Notes: a model not told the origin generated them from the sequence alone. Counted from the first letter of the stretch, positions 33,925 through 44,782 are shown. The stretch is DNA of 44,782 nt from Hirudo medicinalis (GCA_011800805.1 MPNW01000487.1:61036-105817), one strand, 5' to 3'. Made by a program: numbers and translations.

Positions 33925-34534
33925 TTCATGATGATGATGATGGTGATGATGACGACAATAATCGTCCTGCTGCTTCTACTGATGATGATGGCGATGACGA
34001 CGAATCCGTGGATCAGTGTAACAAACTATGCGATAATGATATGTCAATGTTTGATGATCACGTGATGCTGTTAATAACGGTGTGAAGAAGTGGGGAGGGG
34101 TCTTGGGGCAATTTCCCTCCCCAAATGACGTTTCCCATTTGCCTTTTGAATCTCAGTTTATTTATCGTTGTTCGTGAGTTCTGGGGTAGCAGAATTTCAT
34201 AACAATAACACACGGACGCATTCGCAGACTTTCGAGATAACAGTCCGTACGTCCATCCATCCATCGTCCGCCCAGCCATTCATCCGTCCATCCATCCATC
34301 CATCCACCCGTCCATGCATTAGGTATTATTTATTATCCAATCTTAAGGCTGCTGAAGTATGTGCTTTTATTTGAGAGGCAAGTTACATCATCGTCATCAG
34401 CACAACCTTCATCATCGTTATCATCATCGTTAATGTGAGATCGTGAGATCGATTCCTGCAACCATGGTATATATCCACAACACCATAGCATGTGTTGCGG
34501 ATTCGGCGGTGATTTTTGAGCTGATGACGACGAA

Positions 34535-34575
<41 letters not shown>

Positions 34576-34620
34576 CGGTGATGATGATCTCTCATCATGT
34601 TGGTGAAGAAGAGGAAGAGG
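33925..34620. repeat. GAT and CCAT microsatellite patches
   Basis: GATGATGATG near 33929-33990, CCATCCATCC near 34251-34310, CATCGTCATC near 34385-34430 and a 13-unit GAT run at 34535-34575. No gene. Confidence 0.85.
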
Positions 34621-34689
34621 AAGCAATTGAAATTTCATTAATGCATTTCGCAGTGGAACTTTTGTTAGCTGTAATTAGTAATTAGCCTG

Positions 34690-35760
34690 CAATAATCCAG
34701 GCAGTAACGATGTTGGTAGTGACTGTTAATAATAACATATCCACCAACAGTAATAATAATTATTATTTATTAATATTATCGGGAAATGTTGTCATTGGTC
34801 AAATAATTAACTAAACTAAACTGCTATTAAAACGTCGATAGTGACTGAGCACTCCCCCTCCTCCGCCAAAGATGCCATGGCTGCGAGGAGAGTTGCCTGG
34901 CAACAACAAACAGTTGCTTTTCTGTCCGTGTTTGCTTTCAACATCCATCTTTCCTTCCATCCATCCTTCCTTTCATACTTCCTTCCATCCGTGGACGGAA
35001 AATCCTAGCGGATTCGGAAGCAGACGAACTTGTGTACGTATGTGATGCACATCCTATATAGAGCAACATCATCATATTGGCTCTTCAATTCATTGCGCAG
35101 TTTCGCCTCGAACTCTCTGGAAGTAAGACCGACCTGGTAGCGGATAGCTGGCGTTAGACAACAACAATCCATACGTAGAGCGGTTGTTGACGATAAGTAC
35201 TCGATCATCATCATTATTATGACGATTATTAACATTATCATCTCTCGTGACTGGTTTCTCGTCCGTTTATGGTTAATTTCGTTGATGAAAGGAGTTGTTT
35301 CTCGAGTGAAAATTATTCTCTTGAAAGGGTAAATGGGTGGTCTATTGATGCCCTCTCATCGATCATTAGAACTGCAATGCGATTGGCCGATTACTTACCG
35401 ATTACTATCAACCGTTGAATAATTAATAATAATATTAATAATAATAGCTGAGGATTTCTCTGTATCGAGTTTGTTTGCTTGCCGTTGTTGTTGTTGCAAC
35501 GGATTTTTACAACCTGGAATTTGCCTTCAAGCTTTCGATCAAAAAAGATCAATTTACTCCCATTCGTAGATACTTCTACATTTCTGGCAGAAACTTCTAA
35601 GAAGAATAAACCGATATATCGGAGTTTCGTTTTTGAACATCGAGAGCGAGAATTATGGGAAAGATCGAGCCTTTTTCTGGAAATTGTTGGCTTTTCCAGG
35701 TCTGAGGAGGGGTGTAGCTCTTTCGGTTGTTCGTTTTCGTTTCGTGATTAGAGACATCGT
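34690..35760. other. upstream region of the unassigned gene
   Basis: Mostly A/T-rich with short CCTT/CCAT patches near 34950. A minus-strand frame at 35005-35241 contains GLTSREFEAKLRNELKSQYD, which looks protein-like but has no convincing borders. The 5' UTR of the plus-strand gene at 35768 presumably lies in the last few hundred bases. Confidence 0.5.
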
Positions 35761-35767
35761 CAGACGC

Positions 35768-38700
35768 ATGGCAGAACAACCCAGCGACTTGATTGACACG
35801 TTGGATGACAAATCCGAAGGTGAAAAGTTAGACAGCTCTGAGGAGATTTTGAGAATGACGGATGAGGTGGATTCTTCCTTGCTCCGTCTTCAACTTCCTC
35901 TGCAGAGCAGCAGCAGTCCCGCAACTCCATCCTCGGAGATCCTGGACGACCAGGGTGGATCGTCCGACGTGGATGGGGAAGCAAAGGTTGGTGAGAATCA
36001 GAAGAGGGGTTCCCAGAAGAGGAACAGGTCAGCAGGCCCTCGTTTGATGATCTTGAATCCAGCCAGCAGCAGCAACAATAGCAACAGTGCCGACAGGGAA
36101 GGTGACAGTAATCCTCGTATAGGATCATCATCATCATCGGACTGCAAGCCACGTAGAGACTTTAATTTCCAGTTTTCCAGCGAGCTGGAAAAGAGCTTCC
36201 CAGTGAGCGGTGAAGTTGAAGCGAAGATCTTTTCGGGCTCGAGGAAGTTCGTCAAACTCGACAGTCTCCTCTCTCAGAACAAGGAGCCCATGTCATGTCC
36301 AGTGTTATCCAACCAGATGAAGGGGTTCTTGTGGAAGGAGGATGGTGAGAATAGCGACGATGAGGAACCGCTCCCATCTCTAGAAGACATGGAAAAACCG
36401 GAAATGACAAGGCGAGAGAGTTTCTTCCAGCTGAAGAAGGAAAACGTGGCTCAGCAGAGACTCATATCGGTGGACAGGGAGCAGTGCCACAAGAAAGAGC
36501 AGGCTGAACTTTGCATGGAGGAAGTTCCGGACATGAAACAGCAACAGGCTGTGACCGTGTGCAGGAGTAACACATGGAGCTTCAAGAACAGCTCGGAGGC
36601 CTTCGAAAAGTTGAGAACCACCAGTCTTAAGAGGCAGACGAGTTACATCGAGACCGAGGCCGATCGCAGGTCTCTGCGACAGCGTCAGAGGCAGCAGACG
36701 CCGCACCGACAACATCCGGTTATCGTCGAGAGAGACGAGGAGGAGGTGGGAGGGGAGGAGGAGAGAGCCACCATGTCCGACGACACGGACGACCGACCCT
36801 GCCATATGAGGCACAGGTCAAACACGGTGTCGAACGTCGTCAAATCCTACTCCATCGTCGACAGGGACTTCAGGTATAAGGTCTTGCTAATCGGATCTTG
36901 GATTAAAATGCGATGATGGGATTGTATTACGAACTCATTTGCATAATTAATGAATTATTTATTCATGTTCTAATAATAGGACCGGGGTCATCCCATCCCG
37001 AAAATGTTTTGTGATTTGAAGTAGAAGTGAGTTTAACTCGTTACGTGCTTAATTTCAGATCCGCTGTTGTTGAAGCACGTGTTGTTGTTACGTAAATGTA
37101 CATGTAGTTCATTTATATGCATGGCGTCAGAGGCGCTTTTCGTTAACCATTTATATAGCGCTCCTTCCCAATTCGAATCCCGTTGCGGGAGCGCCGTCCT
37201 AATCATCTAGCTATGCAACGGACGTTAATGAACAATTCTTCTTCTTCTCAAGGGCGCTTGCGGCAGTGCAGGCTGGGTTTCGAACACGAAACATCACGAC
37301 TGTTGCCATTACCGCCGTATGCAGGAACGCAACCCATTCGGCCGACCTGCACGCCAAATATTATATTTGGTATAAAATATTATATTATAATATAATACCT
37401 TGTGTGCTGATTGTTTTCGGCAAATGTCATTGGACGAATTTCATGCGAATAATTTATTATTTTTGTGCATTTGTGAGTAAATATTAAATATGAATATCTA
37501 AACGTGTGTGGCCTGACATTTTTTCAAGCTTCATGGACTTCCATAACATTGCTTCGCGGAACATTCTTCTGCATCTTCATAACATCCTTCGTTCTTCTCA
37601 TTCATTCTAAACATCCACCCATCTGTCCTTTCTTTCATTCTTTCGTTCATCCTTCCATCCATTCATCCTATTATTGAAGATGGTTCGTAACTTCTGTACC
37701 TACTTTCAGTGCTTCCATGATTGCTTGCAAATGTTCTCCATCACTCAACCTCTTGAAGGGAACAGACGTTGGAAGTTTGGATGGGTGAATGGATGAAAGG
37801 GCGGATGGATGGATGGATGGATGGATGGATGGACGGACTGAGGGATGGATGGGTGGAAGGGCGGATGGATGGATAAAGAGAGGGAGGGTCGGACGTTATT
37901 GTCCATGTATTTATGAACTGGTATCGCATCGGGGGAGGCACGACGTTGTATTTTGATGTTGAAACTGGTTTAAGCTACTCAACTCGCACAGATGCTACCC
38001 ACTTCACCCATTACCACTCCACTCCTCAAAAACTACTCTACCCACTCCTTCGACTTCAGGAAACTTCAACTTTCTCCTCTCAGAATTGAGTGCACATTCT
38101 GCTTTGAACTTTTCAAGCGGAACGTTGAAATTGAGGTGAATTTAATCTGCGAGTCGTCATTACAATAATTGACTGCACGTAACAGAATGAAACTTTTTCA
38201 ACTGAGTTCTGTCCTTAGGCAATTGCCCAATGCAAATTAGGAATGGGTTGCGACCTTATCGGAGGCTTCATCGGATGTCATTGAGTCATCGTACATCCTT
38301 CCGTCACATCCTTCCGTCACATCCGTCGATGCGTCCTGATGATGATGCCGGTGTTGATGCTTTCCATGGAACAGGTCACTTTGTGAGACCTTTTGTTACA
38401 TGTCTGTTGCTTGATGAAACGTTGAGAAATGAAGCACATCAGGGTCGCAGGGATGAATGCCAAGTGAGGATGTGCGATGGCAACTTAACGGAATGCAACC
38501 ATTCCTTGGCAATATTTCCTAACTTGAATCTCATTTCAATTTTCATTCTCCAGCTTTATCTACGCGATGATGATGATGATGACGACGATGATGATGATGA
38601 TGACGATGATGATGATGATGACGACGATGATGATGATGTGGCGGTAGTGATGACGGTGTTAGTGATGACGTTAACGACGACGACGTTGATGATATATGGT

Positions 38701-40267
38701 AGTTGTTATCAATGCTTTCTCGTCGTGTTACAGTGGCACCACTTTCGTTTTAATTCCATCGAACTTTTTGACCCAACAACAACAACAACAATAGCATCAA
38801 CAACAACAATAGCATCAACAACAACAACAACAACAACAATAATAGCAGCAGCATCAACAACAACACCGTCTGGGCGCCAACGAGCGGAGCTGATATCTCA
38901 GATCCTCCATTGTTGTTTATTCCACTTTTTCCAGTTTGCTTTCCTCACAAAACCTCAGTGCAAAATCATCCACGTTTTTCTGGAATGGACTTTTAATTTT
39001 GCACACAATGCTTCCTCTCCTAGCATCTGCATCCAGTATTATTCCCATCTCCGAGGTTTTCAGATTATTATTATTGTTGTTATTGTTATTATTATTATTA
39101 TTATTATTGTTAATAATATTATTAACTAATTAATAACTAATTAATTAATAAATTAATAATAATTAACTAATAATATTATTAATGATATTAATATTATTAT
39201 TATTATTATTATTATTATTGTTATTATTGTTGTTATTGTTATTATTATCATCATCATCATTATATTTAAGAGTTGGCTTCAACCGACTTGTTTATTTATT
39301 CCTCCCGAGGATGGCTGAGACTTCTGAAGCTGAACTGGGAAGGTGATGATGAGGCCAATGTTTTACCGCTCATGAGATGTGATGACCGGATACATTTGTT
39401 GATACGTAATTGCACTGTGAATGAGAAGAAGCTCCACATGAATTGAATGATCAAATAAAAATTTTTTATTAAGTAAAATAATAATCGTTAATAAACAGCT
39501 AAATTATCAAATTACGTTGTTGTTATTGTTACTCGTGTTATTATGTTATGTATTTGTGATGTGACGTAACACCATACTAGTAGACATGACTAGAAATGTG
39601 TTTTTATAACTTCAACATCGTCATCGGCATCAACTTTTTCTACAATAGTTATTAGCATAACATTGCAACAACTACTGTCTTCAAAAGTATTTGAAATCCA
39701 TTCTTCGAGAAGAACAGAATTTTCCTTTAATAATAAAAATGATAATAATAATAATAATAATGATAATAATAATAATTCTGCACTCAAATGGTCCAGAGTT
39801 TCAATAGGATTTACTCTCCGTTTTTATTTAGAAATTACAATATTTTAAGAATTAAATTTTTAAACATTTTTTCAAAGTTGAACGAATTATCGGAAAGTAC
39901 TGAGATTGAACTGACGATCGTTAATGTCGCTGTACTGGTTGGATACTATCGAGAGATCATCGTCGTTGTCTTCGTCGCCGTCATCATCAGTCTTTTCAGT
40001 CACACGCACCTTGTACACAAACGTTTGAATTCGTTGCTTGGTTCTTGTTTTTGACCTTTTCAAACCACAAAAACATTCAAATCATTTAGATTATGCATCC
40101 TGTCCGTTCAGGGGTATGATGGTTTTGTAACGTTGAACTTTGAACTTTGAACCTTGAACCTTGCAGAGTGAACCAGGAGCTGGTCATGTGGAATAGAGAC
40201 CTCAGTGCCAAGATGGCCGACAGGTCCAACGTCCGAGGCGTTGATGACAAATCGCCAGATGCAACCG
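35768..40267 (+). CDS. unrecognised Ser/acid-rich protein, first two exons (partial)
   Basis: Exon 1, 35768-36873, starts at [12 protein letters not shown] (the first Met with a frame-typical acidic start; the frame is open further upstream to 35633) and ends at CAG/GTATAAG in phase 2. The 368 residues are largely disordered. They contain Ser runs, acidic stretches ([28 protein letters not shown]), a more ordered segment [19 protein letters not shown] and three basophilic phosphosite-like motifs (TRRESFF, LKRQTSY, RHRSNT). A second exon, 40167-40267, enters in the matching phase (AG + A) and reads [20 protein letters not shown], ending at a GT in phase 1. The 3.3-kb intron is microsatellite-rich and could hide other exons. 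The gene runs beyond what I can model. No family is recognised. Confidence 0.6.
37158..37236 (+). mobile_element. SINE-like fragment with tRNA-type B box
   Basis: The 7-bp arms GCGCTCC (37158-37164) and GGAGCGC (37188-37194) enclose ATTCGAATCC, similar to the pol III B box / tRNA T arm. The next ~36 bp, TCCTAATCATCTAGCTATGC followed by AACGGACGTTAATG, recur with few changes at 43690-43727, where they end in an AAAT tail. A tRNA-derived head, a shared tail and a simple 3' repeat are the SINE layout. A full A box was not located. Confidence 0.4.
38566..38640. repeat. (GAT/GAC)n microsatellite
   Basis: About 25 GAT or GAC triplets in a row, read as poly-Asp in one frame. Confidence 0.95.
39064..39260. 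repeat. (ATT)n and ATTA array
   Basis: ATT runs separated by an ATTAATTA stretch (39120-39195), followed by ATC units. Confidence 0.9.
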
Positions 40268-40465
40268 GTTAGTGATGATGATAATGATGATGATGGTGAC
40301 GGTGATGATGATGATGATGATGACGATGACGATGACGNAGATGGCCGACAGGTCCAACGTCCGAGGCGTTGATGACAAATCGCCAGATGCAACCGGTTAG
40401 TGATGATGATAATGATGATGATGGTGACGGTGATGATGATGATGATGATGACGATGACGATGACG
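40211..40465. repeat. 127-bp exact duplication around a single N
   Basis: 40211-40337 and 40339-40465 are identical over 127 bp and are separated only by the N at 40338. The copy includes the 3' half of the exon at 40167-40267, its donor and the GAT repeat behind it. An exact copy ending in a microsatellite at an N is the expected mark of two contig ends joined without removing their overlap. Confidence 0.9.
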
Positions 40466-40619
40466 TAGTATCGATCGCGATAACGACGACTTATGAATGT
40501 GCTGAATTGATTGCACTTAGCAATGTGTTTCTTGTCTTCGTGATGATTGTTCGAGGTATTTTTCCTCATACGAGGATGAAACTTTTGCGAATTGACGATT
40601 GATTTCAATCACTCTTTCA

Positions 40620-41740
40620 ATCAACAACCGATGCTTTCAATGTGCTGCCTATGGGTAGGATTAGTGATTGTGATGACCAAGCAGTCAGCAGCTGATTGAT
40701 GTGATTCTCCTACATTATTCATCCATCCATCCATCCATCCACAGATGATGGCCTAGTGTGGGAAGAAGAGTGAAGTGCATTCTTGAATGATCTTATTCAC
40801 CTTCTCAAGCGTTCTTGTTGTTAATAGCTGCCTTGCCATTATATTGTTATATTTACCTCCTGCCTACGTCATTCCATGTTACCTGGTCTAGTGGTCTAAA
40901 ATTAACTTGCAATGGCCTCATTAAAAATGAGGTCAACCAGAATCCCATCTCAAAACAAATCTATGGATGATTGGTACAAATCCGTATGCAAACAAAGCGC
41001 AGCTGACCTAGATCTCTCTCACTCCAATGGCTGAAAGAGGTCTTTTCTAACGAGGGCTAAAAATGGCTCGTAACAGTGGTGAAGCTAGGGGAGCTCCGTG
41101 CCTAGGGGTCGTCCAATTAATAGTTGTAAAGGGGCACCAAATTATCAGTTTCGCTCCGAAACCCTTAGCTACGCGTCTGGGTCGTAATGAATGAACTTTA
41201 AATGCTTTCTGATAACTACAAACGGGTGACTGTGACTGTAGCACCTAAAATTGAAGGACATGAAGTGGGCATTTCCTCAATCAATTAGCTCAACTGTTGT
41301 GCAAGTTGCGTGAGTCTCACATCGATCCGTCCTCACAACATCCACCCACCCATCCATCCGACAATCCACACAATGAACCAATTGTTCAGTCGTTTGTTCA
41401 TCCATCTATCTGTTCGTTCATGCTTCCTTCCATCCATCCATCAATCAATCCATCCATCCATCAATCCAGTTCTGTTTCTTTCCGCTGTATTTCCATCGAT
41501 GCACTCGGGATGGACAATTCACAGGTCACTGAACGTCAATTATGATGTTGATGATGATGATGATGATGCCACCGCTGATGATGTAGATGTTGAAAATGAG
41601 TGAATTTATGACTGCCAGGCATGACTGGTCATGAAGATAACAAGTTACGAATGTAAGCGATTGCGTCGCCCGATCTTCAATAGGCTCATCCATCCATTCA
41701 TCCATCCATCCATCTATCCATCCATCCATCCATCCAACCC
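40620..41740. other. gene-free stretch with CCAT arrays
   Basis: CCAT units at 40719-40741, 41339-41362, 41429-41465 and 41688-41736. Frames rich in H/P/S/I come from these units. No gene seen. Confidence 0.75.
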
Positions 41741-42299
41741 TAAGTTAAAACAACCGAAAATAAGTTCGTTAAAAATAATAGTCTACTTTTAGTAGTTATA
41801 ATATACTAATTTATTGAATATTATAATTAGTGTGACATTAACATAACGTAATATCTGTTCATTGGTTGGTTGTGATGCGTGCAAAAATGTTCGTTGGATT
41901 CTGAAGATACCTCCGTTCAGCTTTTTATCTTACCTACCTCTTGATAAGAACTGGATGTGTCGGGTGTTATCGCCATCACTATCAACAACACCACCAATAT
42001 CATCGTCGCCATCATCACCATCATCATCTCCATCATCATCTCATTTATTATTGTTAATGATATCTTGCCAGTGAATGACATCTGAGGCCTTCACGAATTT
42101 AACCTTTCAACGTCATCAGTTTATCCCTGCCCGATTGGTCGACTTGGAAAGCATGGGATTCCTCTTTTGGTCGATGACAAATAGAGATGACTGCCGGATG
42201 GCTAGTAATCTAGGTCGGGTCGAATGCGGACTAATGACATTTGTCGTGACCTGGATAGGTCGATGAAGGTGAAATATTCAAATAACATCAGCTGTATAT

Positions 42300-42328
42300 A
42301 TTAAGATATCCTGCCTGGATATCTTAAT
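42300..42328. repeat. perfect inverted repeat (hairpin)
   Basis: Twelve-base arms (ATTAAGATATCC / GGATATCTTAAT) around the five-base loop TGCCT, 23 bp before the minisatellite array. Confidence 0.9.
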
Positions 42329-42351
42329 CATTGGTGACTCGAGTAATCAAT

Positions 42352-42597
42352 CGATCAATCAGTCAAGTTGTACTTTCAATCAGTCAAGTTGTACTTTCAA
42401 TCAGTCAAGTTGTACTTTCGATCAGTCAGGTTGTACTTTCAATCAGTCAAGTTGTACTTTCGATCAGTCAAGTTGTACTTTCAATCAGTCAAGTTGTACT
42501 TTCGATCAGTCAAGTTGTACTTTCAATCAGTCAAGTTGTACTTTCGATCAGTCAAGTTGTACTTTCAATCAGTCAAGTTGTACTTTCAATCAGTCAA
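42352..42597. repeat. 21-bp minisatellite with alternating variants
   Basis: About eleven and a half tandem copies of ATCAGTCAAGTTGTACTTTC plus one base. The base before ATC is A or G. Read along the array, the junctions are A, A, A, G, A, G, A, G, A, G, A, A, so the middle part is effectively a 42-bp higher-order unit. The array is open in two frames (ISQVVLS and FQSVKLY repeats) only because 21 is a multiple of three. Confidence 0.95.
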
Positions 42598-42749
42598 CCC
42601 ACTCGATTTAACGGGTGCACTCCCTTTCGGGTTTGCCACATCTCTCTCCTCACCATTCCATCGCTCTTATCTCACGAGTCTCCATCGTTTCAAATGACTT
42701 GATCACGTGACTGAACTATCGAGATTTTTCTGCTTGTTCCTATTTCTTG

Positions 42750-42930
42750 ACCCTTGATGATGATAATAATAATATAATTATAATATTTTAATAATAATAT
42801 TAATAATAATTAATAGTCTCTTCATGGTAATAATAATAATTATTATTATTATAATAATGATAATAGATAATATAATGTAATAATTATATAATTAATATAT
42901 ATATATATATATTAATATATTGTTATTATT
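42750..42930. repeat. AT-rich low-complexity tract
   Basis: TAATAATAAT and ATATATAT runs. No gene. Confidence 0.9.
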
Positions 42931-43301
42931 TTAAGCAGCCATCCATGCAACAAGGTCTTGATCCTTGTCTGTGACACTTTGACTCTGATGGTTGCAAAGG
43001 ACGGTTGTTAGTGGTGCCTTGATTAGTGACATAATGTCAAATGACGTCACTCTAGTATAAACACTGCTTATTTAAGTGGTCATTACGTATTATAGCGGAT
43101 GGACTTCTGAAGCACTGGTATGTTGAGAGAGGTGTTGGTGAAGAGCGTGTGGATGGTTGAGGAGATGTGGTGAAAATTAGCAGAGTACGCTTTATGTATC
43201 CCTGCGGGTTGTTACGACGGCGTTATGTTCTAACCCTCGTCTTTATTGGCTGGTTAGTGCTGACGTTTCCATCTTTACATTCGACTTTAAAACTTTCCCT
43301 T

Positions 43302-43365
43302 CGCTCACTCACTCACTCACTCACTCACTCACTCACTCACTCACTCACTCACTCACCCACTCACT
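43302..43365. repeat. (ACTC)n tetranucleotide array
   Basis: About fifteen ACTC units with one ACCC variant. Confidence 0.95.
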
Positions 43366-43635
43366 TGTCCATTCGCTTCTTGAAGCCAAATTTCGCACCA
43401 AATTGGATTGCCCCACTCGTTGTATATGACTGCTCGATATCAGTTGCTTCTTGTTTGACGTCTGCTTCGGTTTGCTTTTTGGCGCCCTGAGTCTCCAAGC
43501 GTCTGAATGTTTACCTCGCTTGTCATCTCGGCACACGAGGCACGCACGAGGAATTCTTAAATGCATGCCATTCTTTTCTCGTCACTTAGTGTTGAGTATC
43601 GACTGACATTTCAAATGTCGTTCACCATTGTCAAC

Positions 43636-43672
43636 ACCTTATCACCGGTATCGCCTTATCACCGGTATCAGC
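43636..43672. repeat. short tandem duplication CTTATCACCGGTATC
   Basis: The block CCTTATCACCGGTATC occurs twice in direct succession, separated by one base. Confidence 0.8.
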
Positions 43673-43689
43673 TTCATCGACATCACTAA

Positions 43690-43746
43690 GTCCAAATCAT
43701 CTTAGTTATGCAACGGGCTTTAATCAAATAAATAAATAAATAAATC
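43690..43746 (+). mobile_element. second SINE-like tail copy with (AAAT)n end
   Basis: TCCAAATCATCTTAGTTATG and CAACGGGCTTTAATCAA match the tail of the fragment at 37196-37232. They run directly into AAATAAATAAATAAAT, a typical 3' end of a retroposed element. The tRNA-like head is absent, so this copy is truncated or the likeness is limited to the tail. Confidence 0.4.
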
Positions 43747-44134
43747 GACATCAGTATCATCACTGTGCTGATGACGTAACTATCAGAAGAGGCCCGGTCT
43801 GGCCATCCTAGATAAAGAATGGAACTGTGGACCAGTAAGAAATGTTATCATTTACAATATCTGCACAAACAGATGTTTTAAACAGACAGGGAGACAAAGG
43901 CAGACAGGAACTGTAGCACTGAATAACATAACATAACAATCATAACATTCATCACGTTACCTCACATTATGACAACTCACACTCAACGACTTTTGTCAGT
44001 TCTACAAAGATTTCCAGGGTCATGAGGTAGGCTTAGGGATTGGGTTAGAGATGGAGTTAGGCACCAAAAGTCGCTGACTTTGAGTTGACTTTTGCTCGTT
44101 ACTTGACCAACAATCTTAAACTCGCATAGCGTTG

Positions 44135-44290
44135 GTTTCATTCGTTCGTTCGTTCGTTCGTTCATTCATTCATTCGTTCGTACATTCATTCGTTCGTTCG
44201 TACATTCATTCGTTCGTTCGTACATTCATTCATTCGTTCGTTCGTTCGTTCATTCATTCATTCATTCGTTCACTCATTCATTCATTTAAT
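44135..44290. repeat. (ATTC/GTTC)n tetranucleotide array
   Basis: Mixed ATTC and GTTC units interrupted by GTAC at a regular spacing of about 28 bp. The translated F/V/H/S/R pattern is an artefact. Confidence 0.92.
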
Positions 44291-44671
44291 TTTTTTCGAT
44301 GTCATCAACTATTTTTGAAGAGCATAAATCTCCCTGGATTCTTATCCTCTTCTGCTTACTCGCTTGATTTAACACTTGGTCCGATTGACTGTGGGAGAGT
44401 TAGGCAGTTTGGGTGGCATTTGGGACATCGACAAGATGTTGATGGTGAGGGGAATCTTGGTGGGTGATGGGTGGATGGATTGGTGGATGAGTGGATGACT
44501 GGGTGGATGGAAAGATACATCGATGGAAGAGAGGGTGGATAAATACTTTTCCTGTTTTGATGACGTTAGTATTAATTATTTTCCCGCGAGGTGGCGAGAT
44601 CACATGGCTGCGTTCAATTGCATGTTCAAAAGCTGATAACTGATAAAGCTAATGAACTACGCTTTCTTATC

Positions 44672-44782
44672 TCCCTCACTCACTCACTCATTCATTCATT
44701 CATTCATTCATTCATTCATTCTTTCTTCACTCACTCACTCACTCACTCACTCACTCACTCACTCACTCACTCACTCACTCAC
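44672..44782. repeat. (ACTC/ATTC)n array at window end
   Basis: ACTC units, then ATTC units, then ACTC units to the last base, so the array continues outside the window. Confidence 0.95.

Larger units (their letters stand above)
36960..40160. other. presumed large intron, microsatellite-rich
   Basis: Contains the SINE-like piece at 37158-37236, GGAT units near 37794-37875, a GAT run at 38566-38640, CAA units at 38776-38862 and ATT/ATTA runs at 39064-39260. The long poly-D frame at 38230-39129 is an artefact of the GAT run. Confidence 0.6.

Noticed and set aside
33596..34065. Long frames rich in poly-S/A/T/M/L on both strands
   Set aside because: All are translations of the CAT/CAG/CAA mosaic; every frame is low-complexity.
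35005..35241. Minus-strand frame with GLTSREFEAKLRNELKSQYD
   Set aside because: Protein-like for about 30 residues, but borders are ambiguous, and no family or neighbouring exon could be found.
36874..36916. Read-through peptide YKVLLIG after the first exon at 36873, resembling the start of a small GTPase P-loop
   Set aside because: It lies beyond a good GT donor, lacks the GxxxxGK[S/T] sequence that should follow, and stops after a few residues; likeness is accidental.
37158..37200. Possible tRNA gene
   Set aside because: Only a T-arm/B-box-like part is present; no cloverleaf with D and anticodon arms could be drawn.
38230..39129. 299-codon plus-strand frame with a long poly-Asp run
   Set aside because: The frame stays open because of GAT, CAA and ATT arrays; flanking residues show no domain and the frame crosses several unrelated repeats.
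42331..42702. Repeat proteins ISQVVLS / FQSVKLY in two overlapping frames
   Set aside because: Open only because the minisatellite unit is 21 bp; no start context, no domain and no splice signals.
1..44782. CRISPR array, prophage or bacterial operon
   Set aside because: Introns and animal gene families show nuclear eukaryotic DNA; the tandem repeats have no unique spacers.

Overview
The window looks like nuclear DNA of an invertebrate bilaterian animal. The reasons are short spliceosomal introns with canonical GT/AG borders, animal-specific gene families (stathmin, sesquipedalian/PHETA, NKRF, SAPS-type PP6 regulatory subunit) and a very high load of tri- and tetranucleotide microsatellites. 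The phylum cannot be fixed from the sequence. None of the genes appears as one long reading frame except PHETA, so the gene models were assembled by hand from exon fragments, splice sites, codon phase and family resemblance.

Layout. 0-3.8 kb: low-complexity repeats with three weak, unrecognised exon candidates. 4.5-6.4 kb (minus): a stathmin gene in three or four coding exons. 6.4-10 kb: no gene seen, microsatellites and a degenerate 3' end of a CR1/L2-like LINE at about 9.2 kb. 10.0-12.9 kb (plus): IWS1, 13 exons. 13.6-14.2 kb (minus): single-exon PHETA/sesquipedalian. 14.5-16.4 kb (plus): NKRF, three exons, divergent from PHETA across about 306 bp. 16.5-16.8 kb (plus): two unrecognised exons that join in frame. 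18.0-25.6 kb (minus): a 21-exon SAPS-family PP6 regulatory subunit (PPP6R). 26-35.7 kb: almost gene-free and full of microsatellites, with an assembly gap at 30154-30277. 35.8-40.3 kb (plus): first coding exon of an unrecognised disordered, kinase-motif-rich protein plus a phase-compatible second exon. The second exon is partly duplicated around a single N, probably an assembly join error. 40.5-44.8 kb: microsatellites, a 21-bp minisatellite and SINE-like pieces.

The genes do not form a pathway. IWS1 (transcription elongation), NKRF (XRN2/DHX15-linked RNA processing), PPP6R (phosphatase targeting), PHETA (endosomal trafficking) and stathmin (microtubule control) are housekeeping or cytoskeletal genes lying side by side. 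I found no convincing new biological system. The most useful observations are the false duplication at 40.2-40.5 kb, a possible GC-AG intron in IWS1, a readable retained intron in NKRF that would give an XTBD-only protein, a microexon candidate in PPP6R, the unassigned gene at 35.8 kb and an alternating minisatellite beside a hairpin at 42.3 kb.
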